Source: Phycisphaerae bacterium
GTDB taxonomy: Bacteria; Planctomycetota; Phycisphaerae; Sedimentisphaerales; Anaerobacaceae
Direction of reading: 5' to 3'
Length of the DNA stretch: 44,048 nucleotides
Assembly: GCA_012744475.1 (NCBI GenBank)
Contig: JAAYBV010000035.1
Location: 1 to 44,048, forward strand
A model generated the notes under the pieces. The model did no database searches, was not told where the DNA came from, and was given only the letters and a program-made list of their open reading frames with translations. Positions 34,173 through 41,973 of the stretch are shown here, piece by piece. The translations under genes and the position numbers were made by a program. Position 1 is the stretch's first letter; every line of letters starts with the position of its first letter.

Positions 34173-34379
34173 ATGAAAGAGATACCATTGGACAATGGGT
34201 TGAAGGCGCAGGTCGACGACGAGGACTACGAGTGGCTGTCGAAGTACACGTGGTATGCCTACGTCGATCCGGGCAGCGGGCACACCTATGCGGCGACCGA
34301 CACGCCGAGCGGACGACGCGTCTACATGCACGACGTCATCATGGGCCTCGACTCGCTCGAAGACCAACTGCGGAACTGA
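34173..34379 (+). CDS. HNH/AP2-like short protein, probably the N-terminal remnant of a homing-type endonuclease
   Basis: 68 aa. The start MKEIPLDNGLKAQVDDEDYEWLSKYTWYAY is the usual N-terminus of phage and mobile HNH/AP2-domain endonucleases, and is followed by RRVYMHDVIMG, where the family normally has MHRxIxG and continues into HNH residues. Here the Arg is Asp and the protein ends shortly after (LDSLEDQLRN), so the nuclease core is absent. It may be a decayed mobile endonuclease or a small independent protein of unknown use. GGAGG lies ten bases upstream of the ATG. It sits in the accessory patch with the HEPN/MNT pair. Confidence 0.6.
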   Translation: MKEIPLDNGLKAQVDDEDYEWLSKYTWYAYVDPGSGHTYAATDTPSGRRVYMHDVIMGLDSLEDQLRN

Positions 34380-34385
34380 TCGATC

Positions 34386-34412
34386 ATTGATGATGGATTA
34401 TTGATGATGGAT
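34386..34412. repeat. Short tandem repeat
   Basis: The 13-mer ATTGATGATGGAT occurs twice with one base between copies, in the short gap between the HNH-like fragment and the end of the TRAP operon. Confidence 0.7.
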
Positions 34413-34441
34413 GCTGGCTCTGACGGACACATTGCGAGCGA

Positions 34442-36010
34442 CTACCGGACGAAGCCGAGCCGGGCGGGAATCCAGAGAGAGATCTCGGGGATGAAGGTAC
34501 AGATCAGCAGTGCGACGACCATCGCGCCGTAGAACGGCAGGATGTGGCGCATGACCTTGGTCACTGTCGTCTCTGCGATGCCGCAGCCGAGGAACAGACA
34601 CGTCCCGACGGGCGGCGTGCACAGCCCGATGCACAGATTCATGATCATGACGATGCCGAAGTGCAGCGCATTGAGCCCCAGCGCTTCGACGATGGGCAGG
34701 AAGATCGGCGTAAAGATCAGCACCGCCGGCGTCATGTCCATGAACATCCCGACGACCAGCAGAATCGCGTTGATGAGCAGCAGCAAGACGACCTTGCTGT
34801 CGGTCAGCCTCACGAGGTAGGCGCTGATATCCTGCGGGACGTTCTCCGAGGCCATGACCCAGGACATCGCGACGCTGGTGGCGATGAGCAGAAATACGAC
34901 CGCGGTCGTCACGCCGCACTGCAAGAGAATCTGGGGCAAGTCCCTGATCTTCAGCTCGCGATACACCAACGCCAGAATGAACGAATACAGCACCGCCACC
35001 GCCGAGGCTTCTGTGGGCGTGAACCAGCCGAGCAGAATCCCGCCGATGACGATAAGCACCAGCAACATCGCCGGAACCGCACGCAAATAGGCTACCGTAG
35101 CCTCCTTGATCGCTGGGAACCGCCACACGATCTTTATCTCCGCGGCCAGAGTCAAAGACCCAACAAGGCCCCAGAGCCCGGCCTTGATGACCGTCGCACC
35201 AGCGGGAAAGGGATGGCCTTCCCCCACGCCGCCCCCTAGCCCCCTGGCGATTCCGACGATGGCCCAGGCAAGGGCCCCCAGCGCCGCAGACAACAACGGA
35301 ATGAAGCACAGCAGGGCGAAGTCGACTGCCAGCATGGACACGAGCACCAGACCGTAGAAGCGAACGGTCTCTGTGAACCCGGCCGCATCACCCTTCCCCT
35401 GGCCGTAGTTGTTCCGAATCGAGATGATCGCGCTGACGACCATCAACGCGAATCCGACCAGGATGCCGGGCAGGTAGCCGGCCATGAAGATTGCCGCAAT
35501 CGAGACCGCCCCGCCAGTGGCCAGCGAATAGACAATCATGACGTTGCTCGGCGGAATCAGCAGTCCCGTCGTCGCGGCGGTGATCGTCACCGAGGCGTTG
35601 AAATCCCGATGGTAGCCCATCTTGTTCATCAGGGGGATCAGGAAGCCGCCCACGGACGAAATGGCGGCGGTGGCAGACCCGGAGATCGCGCCGAAGAGCA
35701 TGCACGTGAGAATGTTGACGAAGGCGAGGCCTCCCCGGAACCGGCCCACCAGAACGTTGGCAAAATCGATCAGGCGTCGCGCGATGCCGCCGTGGCCCAT
35801 CAGCAGCCCGGAGAGAATGAAGAAGGGAATCGCCAGCAGGGAGAAGCTGTCGATCCCGGTGGCGATGTTGTGTGCGACCGCCCCGAACGCCGGCGCGCCC
35901 ATCACGACGAAGGCCAGCAGCGTCGCAATCCCCATGCAGAACGCCACGGGGACATTGAGGACCAGCAGGACCACGAAGCTGATGACCAGAACCAGAACGG
36001 GTACGTTCAC
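34442..36010 (-). CDS. dctM: TRAP transporter large permease, DctM type, enlarged
   Basis: 522 aa, about 90 longer than the usual DctM. The conserved parts are clear: LAIPFFILSGLLMGHGGIARRLI, GAISGSATAAISSVGGFLIP, TTGLLIPPSNVMIVYSLATGG in the first half, and FTPTEASAVAVLYSFILA, TPPVGTCLFLGCGIA in the second. It forms the sodium-coupled elevator channel of the transporter. The extra segment (about 206-297) lies between the two halves and holds two or three hydrophobic stretches, perhaps extra membrane helices. GTG start preceded by GGGGAG. Last gene of the operon, 64 bases after dctQ. Confidence 0.93.
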   Translation of the reverse strand: MNVPVLVLVISFVVLLVLNVPVAFCMGIATLLAFVVMGAPAFGAVAHNIATGIDSFSLLAIPFFILSGLLMGHGGIARRLIDFANVLVGRFRGGLAFVNILTCMLFGAISGSATAAISSVGGFLIPLMNKMGYHRDFNASVTITAATTGLLIPPSNVMIVYSLATGGAVSIAAIFMAGYLPGILVGFALMVVSAIISIRNNYGQGKGDAAGFTETVRFYGLVLVSMLAVDFALLCFIPLLSAALGALAWAIVGIARGLGGGVGEGHPFPAGATVIKAGLWGLVGSLTLAAEIKIVWRFPAIKEATVAYLRAVPAMLLVLIVIGGILLGWFTPTEASAVAVLYSFILALVYRELKIRDLPQILLQCGVTTAVVFLLIATSVAMSWVMASENVPQDISAYLVRLTDSKVVLLLLINAILLVVGMFMDMTPAVLIFTPIFLPIVEALGLNALHFGIVMIMNLCIGLCTPPVGTCLFLGCGIAETTVTKVMRHILPFYGAMVVALLICTFIPEISLWIPARLGFVR

Positions 36011-36074
36011 GTCGTCTCCCCTTTGATCCGATTGTCTGTCCGGATGACGTTCATCGCTGCCGCACCACCAGTCC

Positions 36075-36584
36075 TCACACAGGTATCGTGCTGTCTTTGC
36101 CTAGGAGCGTCCGCAGCCGTTCTACAAGGGCAATGACGGCATACAGCGTCAGGAAGAACCCGCTGATGGGAACCGCCAGATAGACGTGTCCCATCTGGAC
36201 GTTGAGGGCCGGCGAAGGCTGACCGAGTTCGAGCGTGCTGCGGACCAGGTCGATCCCACCCAGCACCATGACCAGGAACGAGAACGCCGCGACGCAGAAG
36301 AACACGAACACCTCTGTCGCCAGGCGCACCCGCTCGGGCAGCTTGCCCATGAAATAGTCGATGCCCAGGTGCGCGCCGCGCCCCAGCGCGACCGCCGCCC
36401 CCAGCAGCGAGACCCAGATCAGCATGAACACCGCCAGCTCTTCCGTCCAGCTACTGGGCTTGTTCAGCACAAACCGCGTGAAGACCTGCAACAGCACGTC
36501 GAGGACGAGCACCGCCACGACGACCATCACCAGCGTCTCGAGCATACGGTCCAGCACCTTCTTGACCAGCAGCAGGAACGTCAT
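36075..36584 (-). CDS. dctQ: TRAP transporter small permease, DctQ type
   Basis: 169 aa with four membrane segments (about 13-35, 45-65, 85-107, 130-152) and the family signatures NKPSSWTEELAVFMLIWVSLLGAA and GAHLGIDYF. The protein joins DctM to make the membrane part of the importer. Its ATG overlaps the dctP stop by four bases (ATGA), so the two are translationally coupled. Confidence 0.92.
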   Translation of the reverse strand: MTFLLLVKKVLDRMLETLVMVVVAVLVLDVLLQVFTRFVLNKPSSWTEELAVFMLIWVSLLGAAVALGRGAHLGIDYFMGKLPERVRLATEVFVFFCVAAFSFLVMVLGGIDLVRSTLELGQPSPALNVQMGHVYLAVPISGFFLTLYAVIALVERLRTLLGKDSTIPV

Positions 36585-37588
36585 GGGACCTCCTGGATGC
36601 GATCGATCAGATCGCCGATCTCAGCCAGCTTCTGATCCGAACTGCTCTCGAACTCATCCCAGATCGGGCGGACCGACTCGCGAAACGGCTGCTTGTCCGG
36701 GCGGATGATCTCCACGCCGGCCTCCCGGGCCACCTGGAGGTCTTTCTGCTCCTGCTCGAGCCAGAGTGTCCGCTGATACCTGACTGATTCATCGGCCGCT
36801 TCCTGGAGGATCTGCCGCTGCTCGGCACTGAGCTTCTTCCAGACGCGCGTGCCGATCATGAGAATATCCGGCAGACAGGTGTGCTCATCCAGCGTGTAAT
36901 AGCCGCAAACCTCATAGTGGCGGGCCTGCACGAACGACGGCGCGTTGTTCTCGGCGCCGTCCACCACACCCTGGTCGAGCGCGGTGTACAACTCGCCGAA
37001 GGGAATGGGAGTCGCCGAGCCGCCCATTGCCTGCATCATCTTGACGGCCATGATGCTGTTCTGCACGCGGATCTTCAGGCCGCTCAGGTCGGCGGGTGAG
37101 TGGATCGCGCGGCTCTTGGTGTAGAAGCTTCGGGCTCCGGCGTCGTAGTAGCACAAGCCGCGCAGCCGCTTCGATTCGCCTTCCAGCAGCAGCTCCCTGC
37201 CAATGGGGCCGTCCAGCACCTTCCAGAAGTGCTCCGAGTCGCGAAACAGATACGGCACGCCGAACACCTTCATCTTGTTGACAAACGACTCCATCGGGGC
37301 GCTGGAGACCTTCGTCATCGCGAGGTAGCCGAGCTGGAGGGCCTCGATGCATTCCTTTTCGTTGCCGAGCTGCTCGTTGGGGAAGACCTGGACGATCATC
37401 TGCCCCTCCGACCGGGCCTTGACACGGTCGGCCATAAAGAGCATCGCCTTATGCACCGCGTGTGTGGTCGGCAGGCCGTGGCCCAGCTTGAGCACCAGCC
37501 TGGGTCTGGCCAGGGCAGCAGGAGACGTGCAGAGAAATGCGGCAGACGCAAGAAGCAGCCAACCAGCCGTGCAGCGACATCGACTCAT
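36581..37588 (-). CDS. dctP: TRAP transporter substrate-binding protein, DctP type
   Basis: 335 aa with signal peptide (GWLLLASAAFLCTSPAALA). The binding-protein landmarks are present: LKLGHGLPTTHAVHKAMLFMAD, the substrate-clamping Arg in GLKIRVQNSIM (about 155-165), and IPFGELYTALDQGVVDGAENN (about 178-198). DctP-type proteins bind organic acids, very often uronates, through that arginine. Next to a pectate-lyase fusion the natural guess is (unsaturated) galacturonate or short oligogalacturonate. ATG chosen for the AGG upstream and the signal peptide. Confidence 0.93.
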   Translation of the reverse strand: MSRCRCTAGWLLLASAAFLCTSPAALARPRLVLKLGHGLPTTHAVHKAMLFMADRVKARSEGQMIVQVFPNEQLGNEKECIEALQLGYLAMTKVSSAPMESFVNKMKVFGVPYLFRDSEHFWKVLDGPIGRELLLEGESKRLRGLCYYDAGARSFYTKSRAIHSPADLSGLKIRVQNSIMAVKMMQAMGGSATPIPFGELYTALDQGVVDGAENNAPSFVQARHYEVCGYYTLDEHTCLPDILMIGTRVWKKLSAEQRQILQEAADESVRYQRTLWLEQEQKDLQVAREAGVEIIRPDKQPFRESVRPIWDEFESSSDQKLAEIGDLIDRIQEVP

Positions 37589-37712
37589 TGACACCTGTTC
37601 CCTCGACAAAGACGTTCCGGCTATCTCCACCCTCCCGGCTCAGTTCGGCAGGCATTGTAGCAGTCCCAACCGCCATCCTTCCAGTGAAAAACCCGCATCC
37701 CGCCGGCAATCG

Positions 37713-40283
37713 CTACGGTGCAGTCACCGAGCCGCCTGTACCTGTGATGACGATGCGGCGGTAGCGAGTCAGCGGAGGCTCGCCACTATCGGTCACGACG
37801 AGAACGACATGGATCGTCTTGCCCAGCGCCTCGGCGGGCACGGCGAGGGAGCACGATGGGCCGCTGTCGGCGTCGATCACAATATCGCCCCCGAACGTGC
37901 CGGCCTCGGGATAGTACATCCATCGGTACGCCAGCCGGTCGCCGTCCGGGTCTGTACTGCCCTTGGCCGAGAGCGAGACGCTCGACCCGGCCGGCGCCTC
38001 CAGAAACACGATGTCCCCGGTCGCATCCCCCTGCACGCACGGCACCGGTTCGTGATTCGCCTCGCCATAAGTCCGGGCGACGCACCAATCCGCGCGGGCC
38101 CGAAAGTCATTCTGGATGTGAATCGCCCACTTCTTGAGCGTGTTGTCTCGATGGGTGGTCCCCTGCCACGCGTCCTGCCGGTCGCACCACCACATATTCA
38201 GGTCCCGATTCAGGCCGTATCGCCCCGACCAGCCACCCCAGGCCGGTCTCTCCGGCACGTTCAGGCCATTGGGGATCAGGTGCATGAACGTCGGCGTATC
38301 TCCCTCCTTCTGGATCGTGTATTCGGCGCAGAGCGGCCCGTGCCCGGTCTTGATGTCCCGATCCACCGCGAAGCCGCCGGCGCGCTCGGTCAATGGGCGC
38401 CAGCGATGGTACCAGCGCCCCCCGTCCATGTCCGGGTAGAAGGTATCCATGTAGCATCCCAGCGCCGAACGGTGCCGGCCGAGATGGTTCTGGTTGTGCG
38501 CTTCGACATAACGGAGCGTCCCGGCGAATCGCTCATACTCTCCATCACTTCTCGTTGCTTTTACGTGATCCAGGGCCTCGCGCAACGCCGTAGGTTTGTC
38601 GTCCTCCTCATTCGTACCCCAGTTGAGATACCAGATCGGCCTCGGATCGTCCCGGTCGACCAGAGCGATGACGTGGTCCCGCCCTTCCTGGTCGGCGTAA
38701 CACTGCTTCGTGATACGACGCAACGCATCCGGCTCAGGATAATCGGCCTTGTGCACCTTGAGATTCGCGTAGACGCGTTCGTAACCATCCACGTACTGGA
38801 GGATGCGGTCCTTGCCCGAGATGCCCAGGCGGCTCTGGCCGGGCCCTCGCGTGCCGATCAGACCTTCGACGTCCCATTCGTTGAGGTACAGGAAGAACCG
38901 CACGAGCGAGCCTTCATCGTCGGGGTCGCCTCCCGGCGCATCGGTCTCGATAACGACGCGTAATCTGCCCGAACGCTGGGGTTCTCGTTCGGTCATATCG
39001 TGCAGGTTCCACCGCGATGGGTCAAATACCGAGCGCGTCGGCTTGACTCGCGGATATCCACCCACCTCCTGCTCGCTGTCGATGATCCGGCCCTGGCCGG
39101 CACGGGCCTCGCGGATGATGCGGCAGTCCACCTCATCCCGATCCCATGGGCGCGCGCCGGCGTTGGCCAGCACACGGTCCCTGACCTCTGCCGCCGGCAA
39201 CGCCACCAGCTCCGGAGGCCAGAACGGCCGAGCATCCAGAACCCGGCATTCACCAGGCGCGGCCCGGCTGTCGATCTCCAGCAGCGGGACGTCGTCAGCC
39301 TGGCCGATCGCCAGATTATCCGCCAGATAGACTTCGCATGGGCCGCCTCGCTGGTGACGCAGCACGGACATGGGCCGGCGCGTGGAAGGCCCTGGCTCCA
39401 GGACGTTGCCCACCACGACCATCTGCCCGGTCGAGTACGGACGCTCGCCCCACTCGGAGGGCACCAGCGCGTAGTGCACGGCCCGGCCACCCGGATTGTA
39501 GATGTAGTTGTTCACGACCGCGCCTCGCGCGCCGCCCTTGAACAGCGGATTGCGATCTCGATTGTGCGCGTACAGATTGCCGACGATGGCGATGTCGGTG
39601 CAGTTGTCGTGGATCAGCGTGCCCTTCGAGTGCTCGCCTTTGCCATGCGCCGATTGGCTCAGTCCTTCGGCGATGATGCAGTTGCTGAAGGTGATCTTCC
39701 GCGAGGTGCCGCAGCGCCACTGTTCGACGTCGTCCCCGTCGAAGCGCGGGCCCGAGGCGCTGAGGTTCTCATCGGTCGCCCACGAGCAGGAGCACTGATC
39801 GACAATGACGTTATAGGCATCGGGACCCGAGGTAGCGATCGCATCGATCTCCCATCCGCTCTTTTTGGGCCTTCCGGCCTCGCCCGGACGCACGCGAACG
39901 TGTTGGAGGATCACATCGTGCGTGTGGATCCCGATGCCGCCGCGAACGAAGGTGATGCCCGGACTCGGCGCCGTTTGTCCGGCAATGGTCACGAAGGGTT
40001 CGTCGATGCCGATCGATTTGCCGTCCAGATCGATCACGCCGCCGACCTCGAAGACGATGATCCTCGGCCCCTTGGCGCCCACGGCCCGGGCAAAGGACCC
40101 GGGGCCATCGGCGTTGAGGTTCGTCACTCGAATGACGCGCCCGCCTCGTCCGCCGGGCGTACAGGCGGCCCATCCCACCGCATCAGGGAAGGCCTTGCAT
40201 GGCAGAGGCTCTGCCTCGCAGACGGCATGACTCATCAGGACAGCAATCCAGACGCAGAGAACGATCAGGCCCTTTCTTTTCAC
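37713..40283 (-). CDS. Secreted pectate lyase-like / Sde182 (DUF1593) fusion protein
   Basis: 856 aa with signal peptide (LIVLCVWIAVLMSHAVCEA). The N-terminal half (about 25-430) is a beta-helix pectate lyase of the planctomycete PL1 type: FPDAVGWAACTPGGRGGRVIRVTNL, FEVGGVIDL, ITIAGQTAPSPG-like segment, DQCSCSWATDENLS, HNRDRNPLFKGG. From about 443 the nucleoside-hydrolase-like Sde182/DUF1593 domain begins (IETDAPGGDPDDEGSLVRFF), running through GRWYHRWRPLTERAGG, with a C-terminal beta domain (SVSLSAKGSTDPDGDRLAYRW). These two modules are normally separate proteins. GTG start chosen because GAGGAGG lies just upstream; an ATG eight codons earlier overlaps that site. 44 bases after the DUF1080 gene. 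Confidence 0.85.
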   Translation of the reverse strand: MKRKGLIVLCVWIAVLMSHAVCEAEPLPCKAFPDAVGWAACTPGGRGGRVIRVTNLNADGPGSFARAVGAKGPRIIVFEVGGVIDLDGKSIGIDEPFVTIAGQTAPSPGITFVRGGIGIHTHDVILQHVRVRPGEAGRPKKSGWEIDAIATSGPDAYNVIVDQCSCSWATDENLSASGPRFDGDDVEQWRCGTSRKITFSNCIIAEGLSQSAHGKGEHSKGTLIHDNCTDIAIVGNLYAHNRDRNPLFKGGARGAVVNNYIYNPGGRAVHYALVPSEWGERPYSTGQMVVVGNVLEPGPSTRRPMSVLRHQRGGPCEVYLADNLAIGQADDVPLLEIDSRAAPGECRVLDARPFWPPELVALPAAEVRDRVLANAGARPWDRDEVDCRIIREARAGQGRIIDSEQEVGGYPRVKPTRSVFDPSRWNLHDMTEREPQRSGRLRVVIETDAPGGDPDDEGSLVRFFLYLNEWDVEGLIGTRGPGQSRLGISGKDRILQYVDGYERVYANLKVHKADYPEPDALRRITKQCYADQEGRDHVIALVDRDDPRPIWYLNWGTNEEDDKPTALREALDHVKATRSDGEYERFAGTLRYVEAHNQNHLGRHRSALGCYMDTFYPDMDGGRWYHRWRPLTERAGGFAVDRDIKTGHGPLCAEYTIQKEGDTPTFMHLIPNGLNVPERPAWGGWSGRYGLNRDLNMWWCDRQDAWQGTTHRDNTLKKWAIHIQNDFRARADWCVARTYGEANHEPVPCVQGDATGDIVFLEAPAGSSVSLSAKGSTDPDGDRLAYRWMYYPEAGTFGGDIVIDADSGPSCSLAVPAEALGKTIHVVLVVTDSGEPPLTRYRRIVITGTGGSVTAP

Positions 40284-40327
40284 GGCTCGGCCTCCTCTTG
40301 AAGCCATCCTGCGACGGCAGGAATCCG

Positions 40328-41614
40328 CTACGGCTTGCGCCCCCAGATGATCACATCATCGACATTGCCTGTGTCGTCGAACGTCCCGAAGCCGATCCCG
40401 CCGGCGCCGAACGTCCGGTCTACCGCCCGCATGACGGGCTTGTTCATGTCGTCGAAGAACACTTCGATCGAGCCGGTCGACACGTTGCGCACGACCCGCA
40501 CATCGTGGTAGCCGGTCCCCCAGTCCACCCCCCTGGTCCGCTCCAGTACGATGGGCGCGCGCGGTGCCCCGTTGACGATGTGGATGCTGTGGGCCGCATC
40601 GTCAGCGGCCGAGGCAATATGGGTGTAGTAGAAATGAGACGAGTCCTGGTATCCGAAAAACACGCACATGTCACGATGGCCGTATTCGCGGCCGGTCTGC
40701 TCTATCTTCGCCTGCACTACGAAGTCGGAAACCTTCAGGTTCTTGATTCGCGCGATATTCAGCGGTGACCGCACGGGCGGCTCGTACTTGCTCTGCTGAT
40801 ATTGAGAATAGGCGTGATTGCCGTCCTGGTCGATGAGCTTCCACGCGTTCGGATCGGTCTGCGTCCAACGATCGGTCCCGCTCTCGAAGTCCTCGAAGAA
40901 CACCAGTGGCAGACCGTTGTGCGCCTCCCTCAACGCCGCCGGAGCGGGTAGTTCGCGGAGGCAGAGGTTTCGAAAACGGTACATCTTCCCGGCCTCACCA
41001 TGGTGCTGGATCGCAATGTATCCGTCCCGGTCGGTTGCATCGACGTAGTCGGTGGTCAGGATCCCATTGACGTAGATGCGGATGCTGGGTCCGATGCAGT
41101 GAATGCGATAGCGGTTCCAGTCGTCGAGCCTGAACGCCCCCTTGGTGCTCTCGACAAAAGCCTTCACTGAATCCCCATCATTATTTCGGGGATTGAGCCA
41201 GCCCCGGCGTCCCTCATCATACAGACCGCCCGACCATCGCCGTTCCGAGGGATCGACTTCGGCCTGATATCCATAGACCTTGTTATGCTCCTGGTGACAG
41301 CGGAACATGAAGCCGGAGTTCGACTGTGCGTCCGGCATTTTGACCTCCCCTTCAAAGAGGAAGTCGCGGTACCTCTTGGCGGTTACCAGGAAGAACTTCT
41401 GTTCGGCCTGAAGGACAATCTGGCCGTCGTCGACGCGGGCCTCGCCCCAATCATATGGATTGCCCCAGCCATCGAGATTCCGGCCGTTGAACAGCGGTGT
41501 CCAACTACGCGTGTCGCTTGCCGCCGCGACGCAGGTCCACATCCCAAGCACACATGAGCAGGACACCGCGACAAAGGCCACGGACGTCCCCCATTCGGTA
41601 CTTCGACAGAGCAT
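40328..41614 (-). CDS. Secreted DUF1080-type protein with second beta-sandwich domain
   Basis: 428 aa with signal peptide (VAFVAVSCSCVLGMWTCVAA). Residues about 25-220 match DUF1080 / 3-keto-disaccharide hydrolase (WTPLFNGRNLDGWGNPYDWG, FLFEGEVKMPDAQSNSGFMFR, DWNRYRIHCIGPSIRIYVNG, GYIAIQHHGEAGKMYRFRNL). Members bind or cleave glycosides; several act on 3-keto sugars. A second LamG/concanavalin-like domain follows (about 235-428; FFEDFESGTDRWTQTDPNAW, GGIGFGTFDDTGNVDDVIIWG). ATG preceded by AAAGGGG. First gene of the operon leading to the lyase fusion and TRAP genes. Confidence 0.87.
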   Translation of the reverse strand: MLCRSTEWGTSVAFVAVSCSCVLGMWTCVAAASDTRSWTPLFNGRNLDGWGNPYDWGEARVDDGQIVLQAEQKFFLVTAKRYRDFLFEGEVKMPDAQSNSGFMFRCHQEHNKVYGYQAEVDPSERRWSGGLYDEGRRGWLNPRNNDGDSVKAFVESTKGAFRLDDWNRYRIHCIGPSIRIYVNGILTTDYVDATDRDGYIAIQHHGEAGKMYRFRNLCLRELPAPAALREAHNGLPLVFFEDFESGTDRWTQTDPNAWKLIDQDGNHAYSQYQQSKYEPPVRSPLNIARIKNLKVSDFVVQAKIEQTGREYGHRDMCVFFGYQDSSHFYYTHIASAADDAAHSIHIVNGAPRAPIVLERTRGVDWGTGYHDVRVVRNVSTGSIEVFFDDMNKPVMRAVDRTFGAGGIGFGTFDDTGNVDDVIIWGRKP

Positions 41615-41738
41615 GGCTGACACCCCTTTCCGTCTCCGCATGAACACGAACATCGTCCACGGCCCGTTCCGGCTGTCGACACAGCGACGCCGCAACGCAC
41701 GGCAACTCACCCGGCTCCACGCCGCGGAACCCTGTGGT

Positions 41739-41767
41739 ATTGTGTCATTTCAGAACAATAAGGTCAA
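41739..41767 (-). promoter_or_regulatory. Promoter for DUF1080 / lyase / TRAP operon
   Basis: Minus-strand TTGACC (41762-41767), 17-base spacer, CACAAT (41739-41744), about 125 bases before the first ATG. No other promoter is evident down to 34442. Confidence 0.55.
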
Positions 41768-41841
41768 GCATCACCGTCCATGCCCTAACGCCAGGAGACG
41801 TCACCGGCGAGAAAAAGGTGGTCGCACACGGCGATATTGTG

Positions 41842-41869
41842 TTGACACCGAACGCGAAACCACGATAAA
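41842..41869 (+). promoter_or_regulatory. Promoter candidate for PAS-protein gene
   Basis: A perfect TTGACA (41842-41847), 16-base spacer, GATAAA (41864-41869). Confidence 0.5.
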
Positions 41870-41973
41870 GAGAGGGAAGATGTAGGGGACACAGACAATG
41901 GGGCACCGCGATTCATCATGGCGAGCCACCTCACTCGGTCATGGGGCATGGCTTCTCGTTTCGGGAAAGCACA

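Larger units (their letters stand above)
41615..41973. other. 359-base divergent intergenic region
   Basis: It contains a minus promoter (41739-41767), a plus promoter (41842-41869), an ATG-TAG start-stop pair behind AGGGAAG (41880-41885), and the beginning of a 34-codon out-of-frame open frame (41898-42002) with AGGGGA upstream. No RNA gene recognised. Confidence 0.5.

Noticed and set aside
34386-34412. Possible CRISPR-like or regulatory repeat array
   Set aside because: Only two 13-base copies with a one-base gap; a simple tandem repeat.
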